From positions 7,619,259-7,683,258 of the forward strand of contig CM068553.1 in NCBI GenBank assembly GCA_035048495.1: 64,000 bases of DNA. Reading direction: 5' to 3'. This document shows, one piece after another, positions 42,538 through 55,000 of this stretch. The notes beneath the pieces are model-generated. The model was given only the letters and a program-made list of their open reading frames with translations. It ran no database searches and had not been told where the DNA came from. The stretch is from Euptelea pleiosperma (lineage: Eukaryota > Streptophyta > Magnoliopsida > Ranunculales > Eupteleaceae). Made by a program: the position numbers and the translations under genes. Numbering within the stretch: position 1 is the first letter of the stretch; the number at the start of each line of letters is the position of its first letter.

Positions 42538-43455
42538 TGTGGCACACTCTTTTGGTCCACTGACTTTATTGATGTTTCGTGACTTTCATCCATGGTTTAA
42601 AAAATGACTGTTATAACAAAGATAACGGTGAGGTCCCAACCCTGTTACATTAATGTCCAAAACAAAAAAGGCTTATCGTTTTAAAGGTTTTTATCATGGT
42701 TTAAAAAATGACCTTTATAGCGAATTCAAACCTCCCCCATTACATTATGTACCGTTTTAAAGCTCAGAAAATAATGGTCGCTATTTTTCCATTATAATGA
42801 AAATAACAACCGTTATTTTCTGAAAAAAAAAAATTAAAAGAACTCCTATTATTTCTGTTATTTTCCATTATTTATTCCGTTGTAAATTTTATTGAAATTT
42901 TGAAATTCAAATTTTAAATTTTAGCGCCGTTTTGTTCCTGTTATTTCCATTATTTTACAATTTTGCCCGTGCGTTACAATCTGTTATAACGGAAAAATGG
43001 TAAATCTATAATGGCCCCTTTTAAACTTTGGTTTTTTAACAGAAATAATTGCCGTTATTTTTGGAAAAACAAATTATATTTTACTGTTATAGAGGTTATT
43101 TTGAAAATTAATAATTATTATTATTATTATGACCATTTTTTACTCAGATGTGACCCTTTATGACCAAGTTAAGAGTCCGTGAAACATCATAAATTCAAAA
43201 GCTTGGTTTTGATCACTCGACGGTGGACCTACATGCCAAAAGTCAATCGGACTGGTGATTTCTAACCATCGTATTCAAGCATTTTGGGGTTGATTTTTAG
43301 CCTTATGATTGGAAAACTATTTGGGGTACTCAAATCCAATGGCTATATGTCACCAATCAGATTGATTTTTGGTGTGTAGTTCCACCAATGGGTGGGCAAA
43401 ACATCCATACGGTCAGTGATCGTGAAGAGTGTCCCACGTGGTGCATTTTTTACGC
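42538..43455. mobile_element. Family C/B-type MITE interrupted by hAT-like MITE(s)
   Basis: The left end (GTGGCACACTCTTTTGGTCC) and the right end (GTGTCCCACGTGGTGCA, G-box at 43435) belong together as inverted arms. The ATAACGG-rich block from 42591 to about 43180 lies between them. Inside, a second element runs from CATGGTTTAAAAAATGACC at 42695 to CTTTTAAACTTTG at 43030 with imperfect flanks GTTTTTAT and GTTTTTTA. Insertions within insertions make exact edges uncertain. Confidence 0.5.
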
Positions 43456-44104
43456 AACCCACAATGCCACAACTAGACTGATCCTCAGCAAAAAAAAATA
43501 ATTTCCAATTCCTTATCTCTCACTCCATGCACGTGAGGTGTATAGAAGAGTATAATGTATTGACCGAGTTCAGACTTCGAAGAAGACGTACCCCTTAATG
43601 AGCCACCTCATCCCAACTGTTTTAACTAAATATTTAACTGATTGGATCACGTGTGTGGTGATCAAATACATCTTAAGTAACTTAACATGTTAAAACCAAC
43701 TGGATTTTAAAATTCTAGATGTATATTTGATCTGCCGTATCAAGTACGGTACAGTTTGTTTATAACGTTAATTTATGCTTTCTCTATGAGTTTGTGCGGT
43801 GGGTCCAACTTCTTAAATCTTTCTTTATTTCTTCTCTTGTTTTAGTCGGAATAGCGAATTCTAGAAATTCGATCTGGAATTTTGAATCCAACGGGTATAA
43901 ATATGTTCAAATCCAATGGCTAGAGATCACCAATCGGACTGACTGTTGGTGTGTAGATCCATCAAGGGGTGGGCCAATCAGTGAATCCGCAAGTCTCTCC
44001 CTCGTGTCACATTCCGCAACTATAAAGCAAAAGAGGACACTTAAATGGTTTCATTAAAAGTAAATGGATAATTTTGACTTTATTTTGAGTTGCCACAGTT
44101 TTCA
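43456..44104. other. Duplicated intergenic DNA and half MITE
   Basis: 43490-43860 resembles 44570-45020. A half family C element follows (about 43890-44000; CAAATCCAATGGCTAGAGATC, CATCAAGGGGTGGGCCAATC). No gene. Confidence 0.45.
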
Positions 44105-44307
44105 GGGCTCAGGCTCGAGGACCCATTTTCTGCGATCCCTCTCTAGTCATGTGCTCAGCCGTGGATTTCGAGAATCTAACAATGGTTGACCACGCAAAAA
44201 AATTGAAAAAAGTGATTGCCAGCTCACTGCTATCACCCACTGTTGGATTCTCAAAATCGCCCAGCCGAGCTCACGATGTCACAAAAAGGGGGTCCCCTGA
44301 AACCGAC
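44105..44307. mobile_element. Family F MITE
   Basis: GGGCTCAGGCTCGAGGACCC on the left and the complement-like GGGGGTCCCCTGAAACCGACC on the right. Inner words are GCTCAGCCGTGGATTTCGAG and CACTGTTGGATTCTCAAAATC. Its ends resemble those of family A, so both may be mobilised by the same Mutator-type enzyme. Confidence 0.65.
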
Positions 44308-44331
44308 CTCAATTTTGAGATGGGTCGGGCT

Positions 44332-44541
44332 CAGGATCCCCCTTTTCCAACCCCCTCTCACAAGTTGGGCTCTCGGCCGTGTATTCTAAGAATTTAACGG
44401 TGGTTGATATCATTGAACTGGTATTCACTTTTTTCATTAAGCAAATGTCAGCTCAGTGCTGTCAACCACAGTTGGATTCTCCACAGCCGAGAGCCCGGCT
44501 TGCAAGAGGGGTCAGAAAAAGGGGGGTCCTCCGAGCCTGAT
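44332..44541. mobile_element. Family F MITE, second copy in tandem
   Basis: Starts GGGTCGGGCTCAGGATCCCC and ends GGGGTCCTCCGAGCCTGATCC, with GTTGGGCTCTCGGCCGTG and CAGCCGAGAGCCCGGCTTGC as inner inverted words. It lies 24 bp from the previous copy. Confidence 0.7.
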
Positions 44542-44923
44542 CCTTCTCGGATATACTCTTTCAAATTAATCTTCTAGAATTCCCCTTTCAGTTGCTAATA
44601 AAGTTTCAAATCTGTCTCTACTGTGTGAGTGCTTCCAAAATTTCCAGCTTGAAACTTTCCTGTTTTGCCAACACGCACGTGGCCCAAGTAGTCAATTTTA
44701 CTAATTAGATGCCGTGTGTGTGGTTATCAAATATATGTTAAGTAACTTAATAAATTAAGACTGATTAAGATCACGTGAATAAGTTAAAGACTGATTAAGA
44801 TCACGTGTGTGGTGATCAAATCTATGTTTATTAAGTAAATAAGTTAAAACCAAGTGGATCAAAATTCTAAATACATGATGATCTATAAAGTACGGCATTT
44901 TTTTTTTTATAATTTCAAAATAT

Positions 44924-44968
<45 letters not shown>

Positions 44969-45829
44969 CGGTGTTAGGGTTACAACCTCTTAAACTCTTT
45001 GTTTTTTCTCTTATTTCAATCAAATTAACCACTAATATACGCCTTTGGCTATTAAATCACTCACCACCCACGTGTAGCCACATCACCTTTCAATCTAGCC
45101 AACGGATCTCCCTAGATCAGATGGTTATTTTGTTCTTTTGATCTAAGAGATCTTCTATCCCAATAACTAGACAAGATCGTTTTTTAACAGTCCAGATGAA
45201 AAGGGTGGACAAGCAAAATCCTGAAGTTGAGATTGGATGGTAATGGAGTAGGTGATCTCCTAGGCGGGATCCATCAAGTAGTAGGCCCAAGCCCAACCGC
45301 CTGTATGTGCGTGGAAATAATTCTCAATTCATCGGTCCCCATCTCTTGGTCATGAAAGCAAGTTCTCCTTTAGCTTTTAGTTGAAGCATAGAGTAGTGAG
45401 ATTGATTTCCCTAGTCAGGGAATCATTCCTTCCTCCCAAATACAAGCTCTAGTCATGTATGTATGCATGCATGCATGCATGTGCTATTAGAATTCAATGC
45501 TTTAGCGTGCGGATGCATGAAAAATGCATGTATGCATGTCCACTGATTGAATCTTTATATTAAGAGGTGCTACAATATCTTAGGGATCTAAGAAACAAAC
45601 ATATATTATTGATCTACTATGCATTAGAATTGAATGGAAATATACGGCACTCGACCCGACCGCTCACTATCCCATGCCCACGAGACAAGGTGAGGTGGTA
45701 ATGCGATGAGACGAATAGATCAATAAGAAACTGCGGATTAATTCTTGGATTCAGGATTCGTGGTTAAGGTTTCGGACGACACATACAGAAGAGATAGGCC
45801 TTTCCTCTTGCTCATAATAATAGGTTTCA
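44542..45829. other. Intergenic DNA ending in a probable Copia LTR end
   Basis: 44570-45020 is the second copy of the 43490-43860 block. It contains a (CT)20 run at 44925-44964 and two copies of ACTGATTAAGATCACGTG. 45461-45482 is a TATGCATGCATGCATGCATG run. The end, TAATAGGTTTCA at 45818-45829, has the CA terminus expected just before a primer-binding site. The left end of the LTR was not found. Confidence 0.4.
44925..44964. repeat. (CT)n microsatellite
   Basis: Twenty uninterrupted CT units within the duplicated block. Confidence 0.95.
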
Positions 45830-45831
45830 TG

Positions 45832-45843
45832 TGGTATCAGAGC
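45832..45843 (+). other. Copia-type primer-binding site
   Basis: TGGTATCAGAGC, complementary to the 3' end of initiator tRNA-Met, follows a CA end after two bases. This is the standard layout at the inner edge of a plant Ty1/Copia 5' LTR. The adjoining frame up to about 46020 (GNTSSPSDPPSISAAIILKI) may be leader or the start of gag, but nothing further of the element remains, so it is a fragment. Confidence 0.7.
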
Positions 45844-46869
45844 GATGATCAGAATTGTTTGCCGGATTGTTTCATCTTATCGCCGGAAAGCTTGTGGTCT
45901 TTCTTTCTCACTGCTCTCTCTGTCTTGTGTGAAGGGAATACTAGTTCTCCTTCTGACCCTCCCTCTATTAGTGCAGCTATAATTTTGAAAATATTAGGGT
46001 ATATTGTAGAGAAAAAAGTTTGTGTATGATGCGAAGCAGCACCACGCACACTCACGTGCGCATGGGAGCCTGAAGAAGCAACTTCAACAAGTGGAACGTT
46101 ACCAAACCCGGATGTCATACGAAAACAATGATTGATATACCCATTCAGAACAATTTATGCAAAATATTATCTTTAACGTATCATATTAGTTCTTACTACG
46201 CAATGAGGGTCCAGTCAGTGGCGGAGCCAAGATATTGTTCCAGGGGCAAGGGGGCACATGACAAAGTTGAGGGGGGCAAGGGGGGTAACTTCTCTCTCGA
46301 CCACAATAGTTTTGGCAAAAACATAAAAAAAGCTTACTGACCACTCACTCAAACTTTGAAAACCCAATGAGCTAGCATCAACCTGCTAAGCTTCTGTTGG
46401 TCTCGAGTCAACTCCTTTCCCGAATCGAGGTGCACTTTACACTGCACGTACACGTTCTTGCAAGGAGTTGAATTTTTTTTTTTTTTTTTTATCATTGATT
46501 GGTCAACGATTGACCTAGATGAAGACTTAGAGTGATCAAACAGTTAAATAACACATAAAACAGCACTACACTATACGAGGAGGAACATAACATAACAGAA
46601 CAGAACTCAGTGTTCAGGTTCCAATAGAATTGTGCATAATCCGACATCACCCACTGGTGATCAAAGGAATTCATTGTAGCATGAAGGCAATCTCTCAAGA
46701 TCTCTTGTGCACTTGTAATTTTTGATCAGAAAGGAAAAAATATCGTCTAAAAGACATTGATATTCTTTTAGCCGTAGAGACCTATTGATCGAATATTTTT
46801 CTTCTATTCTTTTGTCTTCTATTGGTGTTAACATTACAAGTTAGGGGTGCACATGTCGAAAATGGTCTA

Positions 46870-46924
<55 letters not shown>

Positions 46925-46969
46925 TTTTGACTTATAAAATGACACATAGTCGTGGGAACCACATGCAAA
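45844..46969. other. Copia leader fragment and unassigned DNA
   Basis: 46215-46290 has the dispersed word GTGGCGGAGCCAAGATATTG. A T20 run lies near 46470-46489. A CA/TA microsatellite lies at 46871-46920. No gene seen. Confidence 0.4.
46871..46920. repeat. (CA)n(TA)n microsatellite
   Basis: Thirteen CA units pass directly into about twelve TA units. Confidence 0.95.
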
Positions 46970-47445
46970 TGAGTTAAGGGCAGATTTTTGTTGAAGATGA
47001 TCTCCTCACTGTTGAGATAATCTTCACCAAAAATCAGCAATTTCTAAAACTTATAAGCCTATCAAATATGGACTTAAATTAAATTGTGAAAATGGATGAT
47101 CCAAAATTTTCAACTAGCAATCCACTTTTTAAAAGGCTAAAAATATTGGAATGGGCTGATTTATTGTGAGTCTGATATCCACGTTGAAAAGCAAATCATT
47201 ACCAAAAATCAGCCCTTAACTCATTTCATGTGGGATTTTTTGTCAGGCAATATCCACGTTTAAGCCTATCAAATATAGACTTAAATTTAACTGTGAAAAG
47301 TGATGGTCCAAAATTTTCAACTTGCAATCCACTTTTCATAAGGCTACAAATATTGAAATGGGTTAATTATTTTTTGTGAGGCTGTAATCCACGTTGAAAA
47401 GTATATCATCACCAAAAATCAGCCCTTAACTCATTTGCATGTGGT
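46970..47445. mobile_element. Family A-related repeat with internal tandem copy
   Basis: The words GTTGAAGATGATCTCCTCACTG and ACCAAAAATCAGCCCTTAAC are those of family A, but the core (AAGCCTATCAAATAT.GACTTAAATT, then TTTTCAACT.GCAATCCACTTTT) is present twice, at about 47065 and 47265. Ends are not resolved. An eroded third copy may lie at 48000-48090. Confidence 0.5.
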
Positions 47446-47475
47446 GTGTGTGTTTTTGAGATATTACTCATGCTT

Positions 47476-47923
47476 TTGTCAGGGTCGTCTCTACCATAAG
47501 GCCATTAAGGTGGTCGCCTTAGGCCCCAGGTGAGAGAAGGCCCCGGCCCACTAACCACATGGATGTTTACCCCACCCCTTGTTGGTTATACAAGCCAAAA
47601 ATGAACCTGAGGTTATCTTTAGTCATAGATTTTAGTACTTTTTAGGATTGATTCTAGCCACCGGATTCAAGCATGTTTTTTGGGTAGTAAATCCAATGGC
47701 TAGAAATCATCAGTCAAGCTGATTTGTAGTGTGTTTGTCTACCAATAGGTGGGCTGAACATCCAACAGTCATTAGGCCCAAAAATTGATCTATGTAGGGC
47801 CGCGACAGTCCTCTATATGGACTGCAATGGGACTGCGGGAGTCCTCTACATCTACGGAAAATTTTTCCGTAGCTTTTGATTATCATGAATAGTAGTTGAA
47901 TAAGATTTTCTACTATATAGAAA
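47476..47923 (-). mobile_element. Family C-type element, uninterrupted copy
   Basis: Runs from CAGGGTCGTCTCTACCATAAG through GGCCCACTAACCACATGG and CCTCTACATCTACGG to GTAGCTTTTGATTATCATG. It has the same content, in the opposite orientation, as 27767-28545 without the family A insertion, and so serves as its empty-site reference. Confidence 0.7.
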
Positions 47924-49048
47924 GTTAAAAATTTTAATTTATACCATATATATTAATATATTAAATATATAAAAATAAATAAAAAATAAAAAAATAAAAA
48001 CCAATGGATTGAAAATAGATATCCAAAAACTTTCAACATGTAAACCATTTTTCACAAGGCTAGAAATTTCAGCCCTTAACTAATCTCCATTTGTGGCCCC
48101 ACAACACAGTCATTAGGCCCAATGAGATAATGTTTGCTTCAATTATTTTACAATATTAATTGTTCAACATATATGTTATATGCGTAATCCAATTTTTCTG
48201 TTTTAACTTTTTAACTTCTAGGGTTTTGGAAAGAATTATGGTTCAAGGCTTGAGCTGAGTTTCTTTTCTCATTGGTTTTGACTTGAGTTCACGAGTATTT
48301 TACTGAAATGTCTGACAAATTTTATGCATACAAGTTTAAATTTTTTTAAAAATTTAGATAAGAGGATTATTTTGAAGAAAATGTTTAGTTAAAACATACG
48401 AGAAACAACTCCCAGCTACTAATACCCAAAAAAAATAAATACTATGCACCAGGAAGCGAAATTTCAGGGTGTTTGGTTACAAATTTTAAGTTGTGCAGTG
48501 CCACTTCAAACGGGGGCGGCATTGTAGTAGGTTTTGTACTTACGATTTCAGATAGTACAAATAATGCGCAATTACCGTACCTCTGCCTCTCAAAACCATG
48601 CCGAGCATTCTTGGTACAAAACTCAGCACAAGGGTAAAACCCAATAATTGGTTTCCACTTGTCGGAGTTCTACAGAGTTGGTCCTTCAACTAAAAAATTG
48701 CAAACACCCTCTTAACGAACTAATTAATGGTGTACCACAGCTCATCTCCATCAGCTTCTGAAACAATTCTGTTGATTACTAGTCATATTTCAGCTCTTCT
48801 TAGAATAAAGCCAAATTTTTTGGTAAAATTTCACCTGAAATTTGATACAAAACTTCAATTTGACTCATGATAATCACAAAACCAACGTTACCTTTTGACA
48901 AGGCAAAGACTTGCACTTTAGAACCGAAACGAGAATAAAAGAAACTAACCTGCCATAAAATATTCGAAAGCCGACTGTTGTTTCAATCAGGCTTTCGGGA
49001 GTTGGCAAAGATCTTAAATATCTAATAAAAATTGAGACTATTCTTTCT
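47924..49048. other. 3' flank of the valyl-tRNA synthetase gene and unassigned DNA
   Basis: The minus-strand 3' UTR would occupy the upper part (about 48700-49048); no clear polyadenylation site was picked. The remainder is AT-rich without features other than an eroded family A-like piece near 48000-48090. Confidence 0.35.
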
Positions 49049-52000
49049 TCAATTATCCCTAGCAATCGCTTGTTCCAAATTCCTGTTTGCTTCTTCAACA
49101 ATCTCAAGTTCTTGCATTAGCTTCTCTAGCTTCGCAACATTCTCTTCGTGAATGTGTGGTGGGACCTTCTGCTTATAACCAGAAGCATCCATCTTCTGCT
49201 TTAAGTTTTCCTGTTGCCTGCCGAAAAGAAATTTTAAAATTGAAATGTGTCAGAGAGAGATGCCCATGAAATGTAAGAAATGAAAAAATTCTCAGGACTG
49301 GTGTAGTTTTTCTTTTCAATCAAAACAAGTAAAATAGTTCGGAAGAAGACTCAATAAAACCAAACTGGATATCAACTACAACACATTATTTTAGCATGGC
49401 ATTTCTATATCATCATAAGCCTTTTCCCAACGGTATGGGGTCGGCTGCACGAATCTTGTTCCTCCACTCAATCCTGTCCAAAATTATCTCTTCCGTTAAG
49501 GCAAATTTCTTAAAATCTCCTCTCAGAACCTCACCCCACGTCCGTTTTGGCCTTCCCCTCGCCCTTTTAGGCCCTTCAACTTTGACATTCCTCCTCGCTG
49601 GTACTATCATTGGTCTTCGTTGTACATGATCAAACCACTTCAATCGACTTTGCCTCATTTTGTCATTGGGGCTACTCATAATCATAATAGTCATCATAAG
49701 CCTTTTCCCAATGCTATGGGGTCAGCTGCACGAATCTTGTTCCTCCATCCAATCCTGTCTAAAACTATCTCTTCCCTTAAGGCAAGTTTCTTAAAATCTC
49801 TTCTCAGAACCTCACTCCACGTCTGTTTTGGCCTTCCCCTCACGGGCCTCACCCTTTTAGGTCCTTCAACTTGGGCATTCCTCCTCACTGTTGCTATCAT
49901 TGGTCTTCGTTGTACATGATCAAACCATCCCAATCAACTTTCCCTCATTTTGTCACTTAGTGGGGATATTCCTATATTTTTATGAATTAGTTCATTTTTA
50001 ATTTTGTCTTTCCTTGTCTTACCACACGTCCATCTCAACATCCTCATCTCAGTCATACTAATTTTATGAACATGTTTCTTGGTTGCCAACAATCTACTCC
50101 ATAAATTATCGCCGGTCTTATTGTCATCGTATTTAATTTTTCTTTTAGTCTGATTGGCGCACATTGATCACATAACACTCTGGAAGCACATCTCTGCTTT
50201 AGCCACCCCGCTCTAATTCTTTGAACAACATCCTCCTCATTCTCTCCTTGTGAATAATAAAACTACGGTAACAAAATTGGTCACTTCAAGATATCTCTTG
50301 GATATTTAATTGGTGGATCATTTATGTGCATCCTTACTAAAATTGCACTCCATATGCTGTCTTGATTCAACTTATTTTCAGACCTTTAGATTCCAAAGCA
50401 TTCCTCCAAAGTTCTAATTTTGCATTTATTTTGTCCCTAGTCTCGTCAACTAATACTATGTCATCTGCAAATAACATACACCAGGGGACCTCATCATGGA
50501 TATGAGCAATTACTTCATCTATAACTAAAGCAAATAGGTATGGACTTAAGACTGATTCTTGATGTAATCCCATTGTGATTAGAAACTCACTGTCTTACCA
50601 CCAATTGTTTTAACAGTAGTTATTGATCATTTATACATATCTTGATGTCAGTATATCCATTTGGGGTTCCCTTCTTTACTAATGCCTACCAAATTAATTA
50701 CTTAAGGATTCTATCATACGTTTTTTCTAAGTCAATAAAGATCGTGTGGAGATTCTTCCTCTTTTCCCTGAACTTTTCCATAATTTGTCTAAGTAAAAAT
50801 ATTGCATCAATGACCGACCTTCCTGGAATAAATCTAAATTGGTTTCAGATATCCTTGTCTTTTACCTGAATCTTTGCTCCACTTTTTCTCATAATTGCAT
50901 AGTGCGACACATAGGTTTGATGTCACTATAGTTTGTGCAGCTCTATACATCTCATTTGTTTGTATATAAGCACTACAGTTCTTCTCCATTTATCTAGCAT
51001 TTTCTTAGTCTTTTTTTTTTTTATAAGTAGCACTTTCTTAGTCTTCAAGATATTATTAAATAACTTAGTAAGCCAAGACAATCCATTCCTCCCACGTATT
51101 TCCACATCTCCATTGGATATCATCTGATCCTAAGGCCCTACTTGTCTTCAACTTAGCTAAAGTTGTTTTCACCTCTAATACCCCAATTCTATGAAAGTAT
51201 GTTATATATTCTTTCCAGTATTTTCATCTAGTCCTATGTCTATTATGTTATCATCATTAAATAATTTATGGAAATAAGTCTTCCACATTTCCTTAATTTC
51301 ATCTTTCACTAAGACTCTCTAGTCGTCGCCTTTTATGCATCTAACATGATCTTTATCTCTAGCATTTCTCTCTTTTGTTCGTGCAAGCTTGTAGACATCT
51401 TTTTCAACCTCTCTTGTCGTTAATTTATTATATAGACTATCATATGCTTTATGTTTGGTCTCACACTACTTTCTTTGTTTCCTTTTTAACATTTTTATAT
51501 CTTCCTAACTTTTCATTGTTTCTAAACAATTCTCAGATATTATAATAAATCATCTTATCTCTAATGGCCTTTTGAACCTCATCATTCCACTACCAAGTTT
51601 CCTTGTGTGTGACTTTTCCCTTTAGATTCCCCAAAAACCTCTTTCACTACTCTTTTAATACATTTAGCCATTACATCGTCGTAATCTCTAACGTTTCACA
51701 TTTCCTCTTTTCTCCTTTTAAATTCCACCACCTTATTCTTTTGGCATTTATTATTTTCATTTCCTCTCTTCAATTTCTTGATACGAACATCTAAAACAAC
51801 TAGTTTATGTTGTGTGGTCAGACTCTCTCCTAAAACAACCATACAATCTTTACACATTGATAGTTCATTTCTCCAAAATAGGAAAAAAAAAATTGTCTTT
51901 TTAAAATATGTTTGTCATTGCAAGATCATATGTAATCGCAAATTTAAGGATTGTACTTCCAATTTCATTTCCTTCTCTAAACCCATGTCCTCCATGCACC

Positions 52001-55000
52001 CTTTCATATCCTCTACTTTCCTTCCCTACATGCCCATTTAAGTCCCCTCCTATAAATATCCTCTCCATTAGGAATTCCTTACATCAATCTATCCATGTCT
52101 TCCTAAAATTGTCTCTTAATGCTTTCGCTTGATCCAACTTGAAATGCATAAACATTAATTATGATAATAATCTCTTCACCTATCACTACTTTTATTAACC
52201 ACCACCTATCACCTATTCTTTACTCCTACAACTTTATCTTTTATATCTTTCATTTCTATATCATAATGAACTTTATAAAAGCATCAGTTGATTAGCCACA
52301 TCTAGGAAATTTGAAGTACCCCTCCAAAAGACCATAAACACAGTCTGCTAACAGCACAGCCAGACTTGAAGCGCATGCAAGGGGGTTGAACATACACCAT
52401 TCAATTGGTCCCATTTAGGAGATGTTTGATGCCAAAACAAACATAATTTGTTTACACAGACAAGCCTTACACATGGCAATTTATATACCCCATTTTGGTT
52501 TAACAAGAACTCATCAACTATCAGATGGAACTGGCCGGGATGGTCATAACAATCCCATCTAGAATTTTCCTGACCAGTTCAACCTATTGTTCACCATCCC
52601 TTCTACATTTTTTCTGACCAGTCCAACCTATTTTTCCTGTCCTTTCAAACGAATCCGAAAGATCAAAAGGTCACGATATACGATCAAGCCAATATATAAA
52701 CTATGAGATCTCCTACTTCCTATGTAACAAGGACACTTCGTTTTCAAAGAATTTGACGTGTCGAACACCTTGTCGTATTCACGTGTCGGACACATGCCGA
52801 CACCTTTTCAAACAAATCTCAATTTATTCAAATATTTTGTATTCAGCTATTATTTATATGTGATCTTAATGTATATCAGCTTAATGTAAATACAGTCTTT
52901 CCGTATTGTATACTTAACATGGACTAAAGTATTTAAAAAATATATCTTTCAGCATAACAAATGAACAGTACACATGCCGACACCTTTTCAAACAAATCTC
53001 AATTTATTCAAATATTTTGTTTTCAGCTATTATTTATATGTGATCTTAATGTATATCAGCTTAATGTAAATACAGTCTTTCTGTATTGTATACTTAACAT
53101 GGACTAAAGTATTTAAAAAATATATCTTTCACAATAACGAATGAACAGTACACTGTACGAACTTGTCGACGTGTCAGGTTTGTAGAGATAAGCGAGTCTG
53201 ACACTCCGTGATGCAGGACGAGGGAACCTCGTTTTGCGATCGAATTATAACTATGCGGAATCAGCACCACACAATGATTTGATGGAATCATTCCACCGAG
53301 TATGAAGGAATCGCTCATTCGGGAAGGGTTTCGGTGAAATCACTCCATCGGATTTGAAGGAATCACTCCTTTGGAAAGAATGTCGGGGTCTCGGCGAAAT
53401 CACTCCAACCCAGCAAAATTGGATATCACCCCAAAAAGAAACTCAGTATTCATTCATTATCTTCTAATTTTCGTTTTTACACATGCCTTGCGATTATAAG
53501 CAATGAAAACTACTCATATTGAACTTCAAAGCATTCTCAAACTCTATCCTAATCCAATTACAACTCAAAGAACCATTTTCGAAACGACTAGAACTCTAAA
53601 ATAAATCAAGAAACAAACAAGTAATCCTAAGGTAATTCAAACTCTCCTATTATCTTTTCTTCTTTCTCCTTATGTAAGCCCACATAATTTGTTTAGGGGT
53701 CTGATTTGGTGTGATGCGGATACATCATAGCTTGGATGCTCGTGGATGAGTAAAACTTCTGTCACAACGGATTGCAAATCACACAATCACAAGCCAATGA
53801 ATTCTCGGCACGTACCCAAGTGCTTTTTGCAACGTACCCATGTGCTTTTGCTTTGAGGTGTTCGTGCTGAGAACTCGTTGGCTTGCGATTGTGTGATTTG
53901 CAATCTGTTGTGACAGAATTTTACTCCTGCATCACTCCGTGTCAGTGTCGGACACTGACACACGTGTCTGTGTCTTTGTTACATATCCTGCACCAAATGT
54001 ACATTGTGCCAAAAGGCAGCCGTATTTACTGACTATCAGATGTGTACCCTCGACTCCCTCATTTTTTTTACCAATAAGGAGAAAAAGAAAGCAACCAATA
54101 GGTTGTGGCCATTTTCACTGTTGCAACATAAGTTAGGATCTAGAACAATAATTTCAGATAGTTTGAGCAGTGGAGTGTGGAGAGAGACTCACTTTTGTAT
54201 CTCATCCCTCTTTTTCCTAAGCTTTTCACGTTCCGCTTCCGCATTGAGGGTTCCTTGTAGCTGGATATAAACAGAAAGGTGTTCGTTTACAACGTCAACC
54301 GCGCATTCTGTTATTCTAGAATCATTCTCATTTAGAACCTGCAAAATGTTTGTTTTGCTTCAGAATAGAGAACCAGGGTGCAGGCCAAAAATGCAATCTA
54401 TGAACTTATATATGGGATGGAATCAGTTTACAGTCTGATAGAGCTGAAACATAAAGCTCCTATTGCGGATTAGCTGGATACAACCGAATCAAAATCCTCT
54501 CTAACCCATAAACTGTTTATAGAGTTATAATCACGGTTGAATAAAATGGTATAGATTGTTCAACGGGATTTAAAAATACAAGTTTTGTACGGTTGCATGT
54601 TATGTACGTGCATATATTATTTTTTTAATAAATAATCAAGGATTTATTATAAAAGAGAGAAAAATACAAGTGTAAGGGAAAAATTAGGGAATAGAATCCC
54701 CTATGTACAAAGGATGAAACTGTTTACACCAAGCATGATTTCCCCAAATGACAAATATATTTATATATATATAGGGTCAGGATCAGGGGACAACAATTTC
54801 ATACAACAATTTTGGCATACCCACATGGAAGATGAATCAATAGCTGATTTTTGGTGAGGATGATCTCCTCAACATATAGATCACCCCTACAAAAATTCAG
54901 CACATTCTGAAATTTCTAACCCCATCAAATGTGGTTTTCAAGTTAACGATAAAAATAGACAGTCCATAATTCTTCAACTTGTAAACCAATCTACGAATAT

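Larger units (their letters stand above)
52722..53984. mobile_element. Inverted-repeat element of 1.26 kb in the last intron
   Basis: ATGTAACAAGGACAC at 52722-52736 and GTGTCTTTGTTACAT at 53970-53984 are inverted copies (14/15), with CGTGTCGGACAC- and GTGTCGGACACTGAC-like words just inside both ends. It contains a 180-bp direct duplication and a 64-bp-armed palindrome, which may be later insertions. No ORF. No clean TSD. Confidence 0.55.

Noticed and set aside
45745..46029. 94-codon frame as an independent gene
   Set aside because: It runs across a Copia LTR end and primer-binding site, so it is at most leader or gag start of a retroelement fragment.
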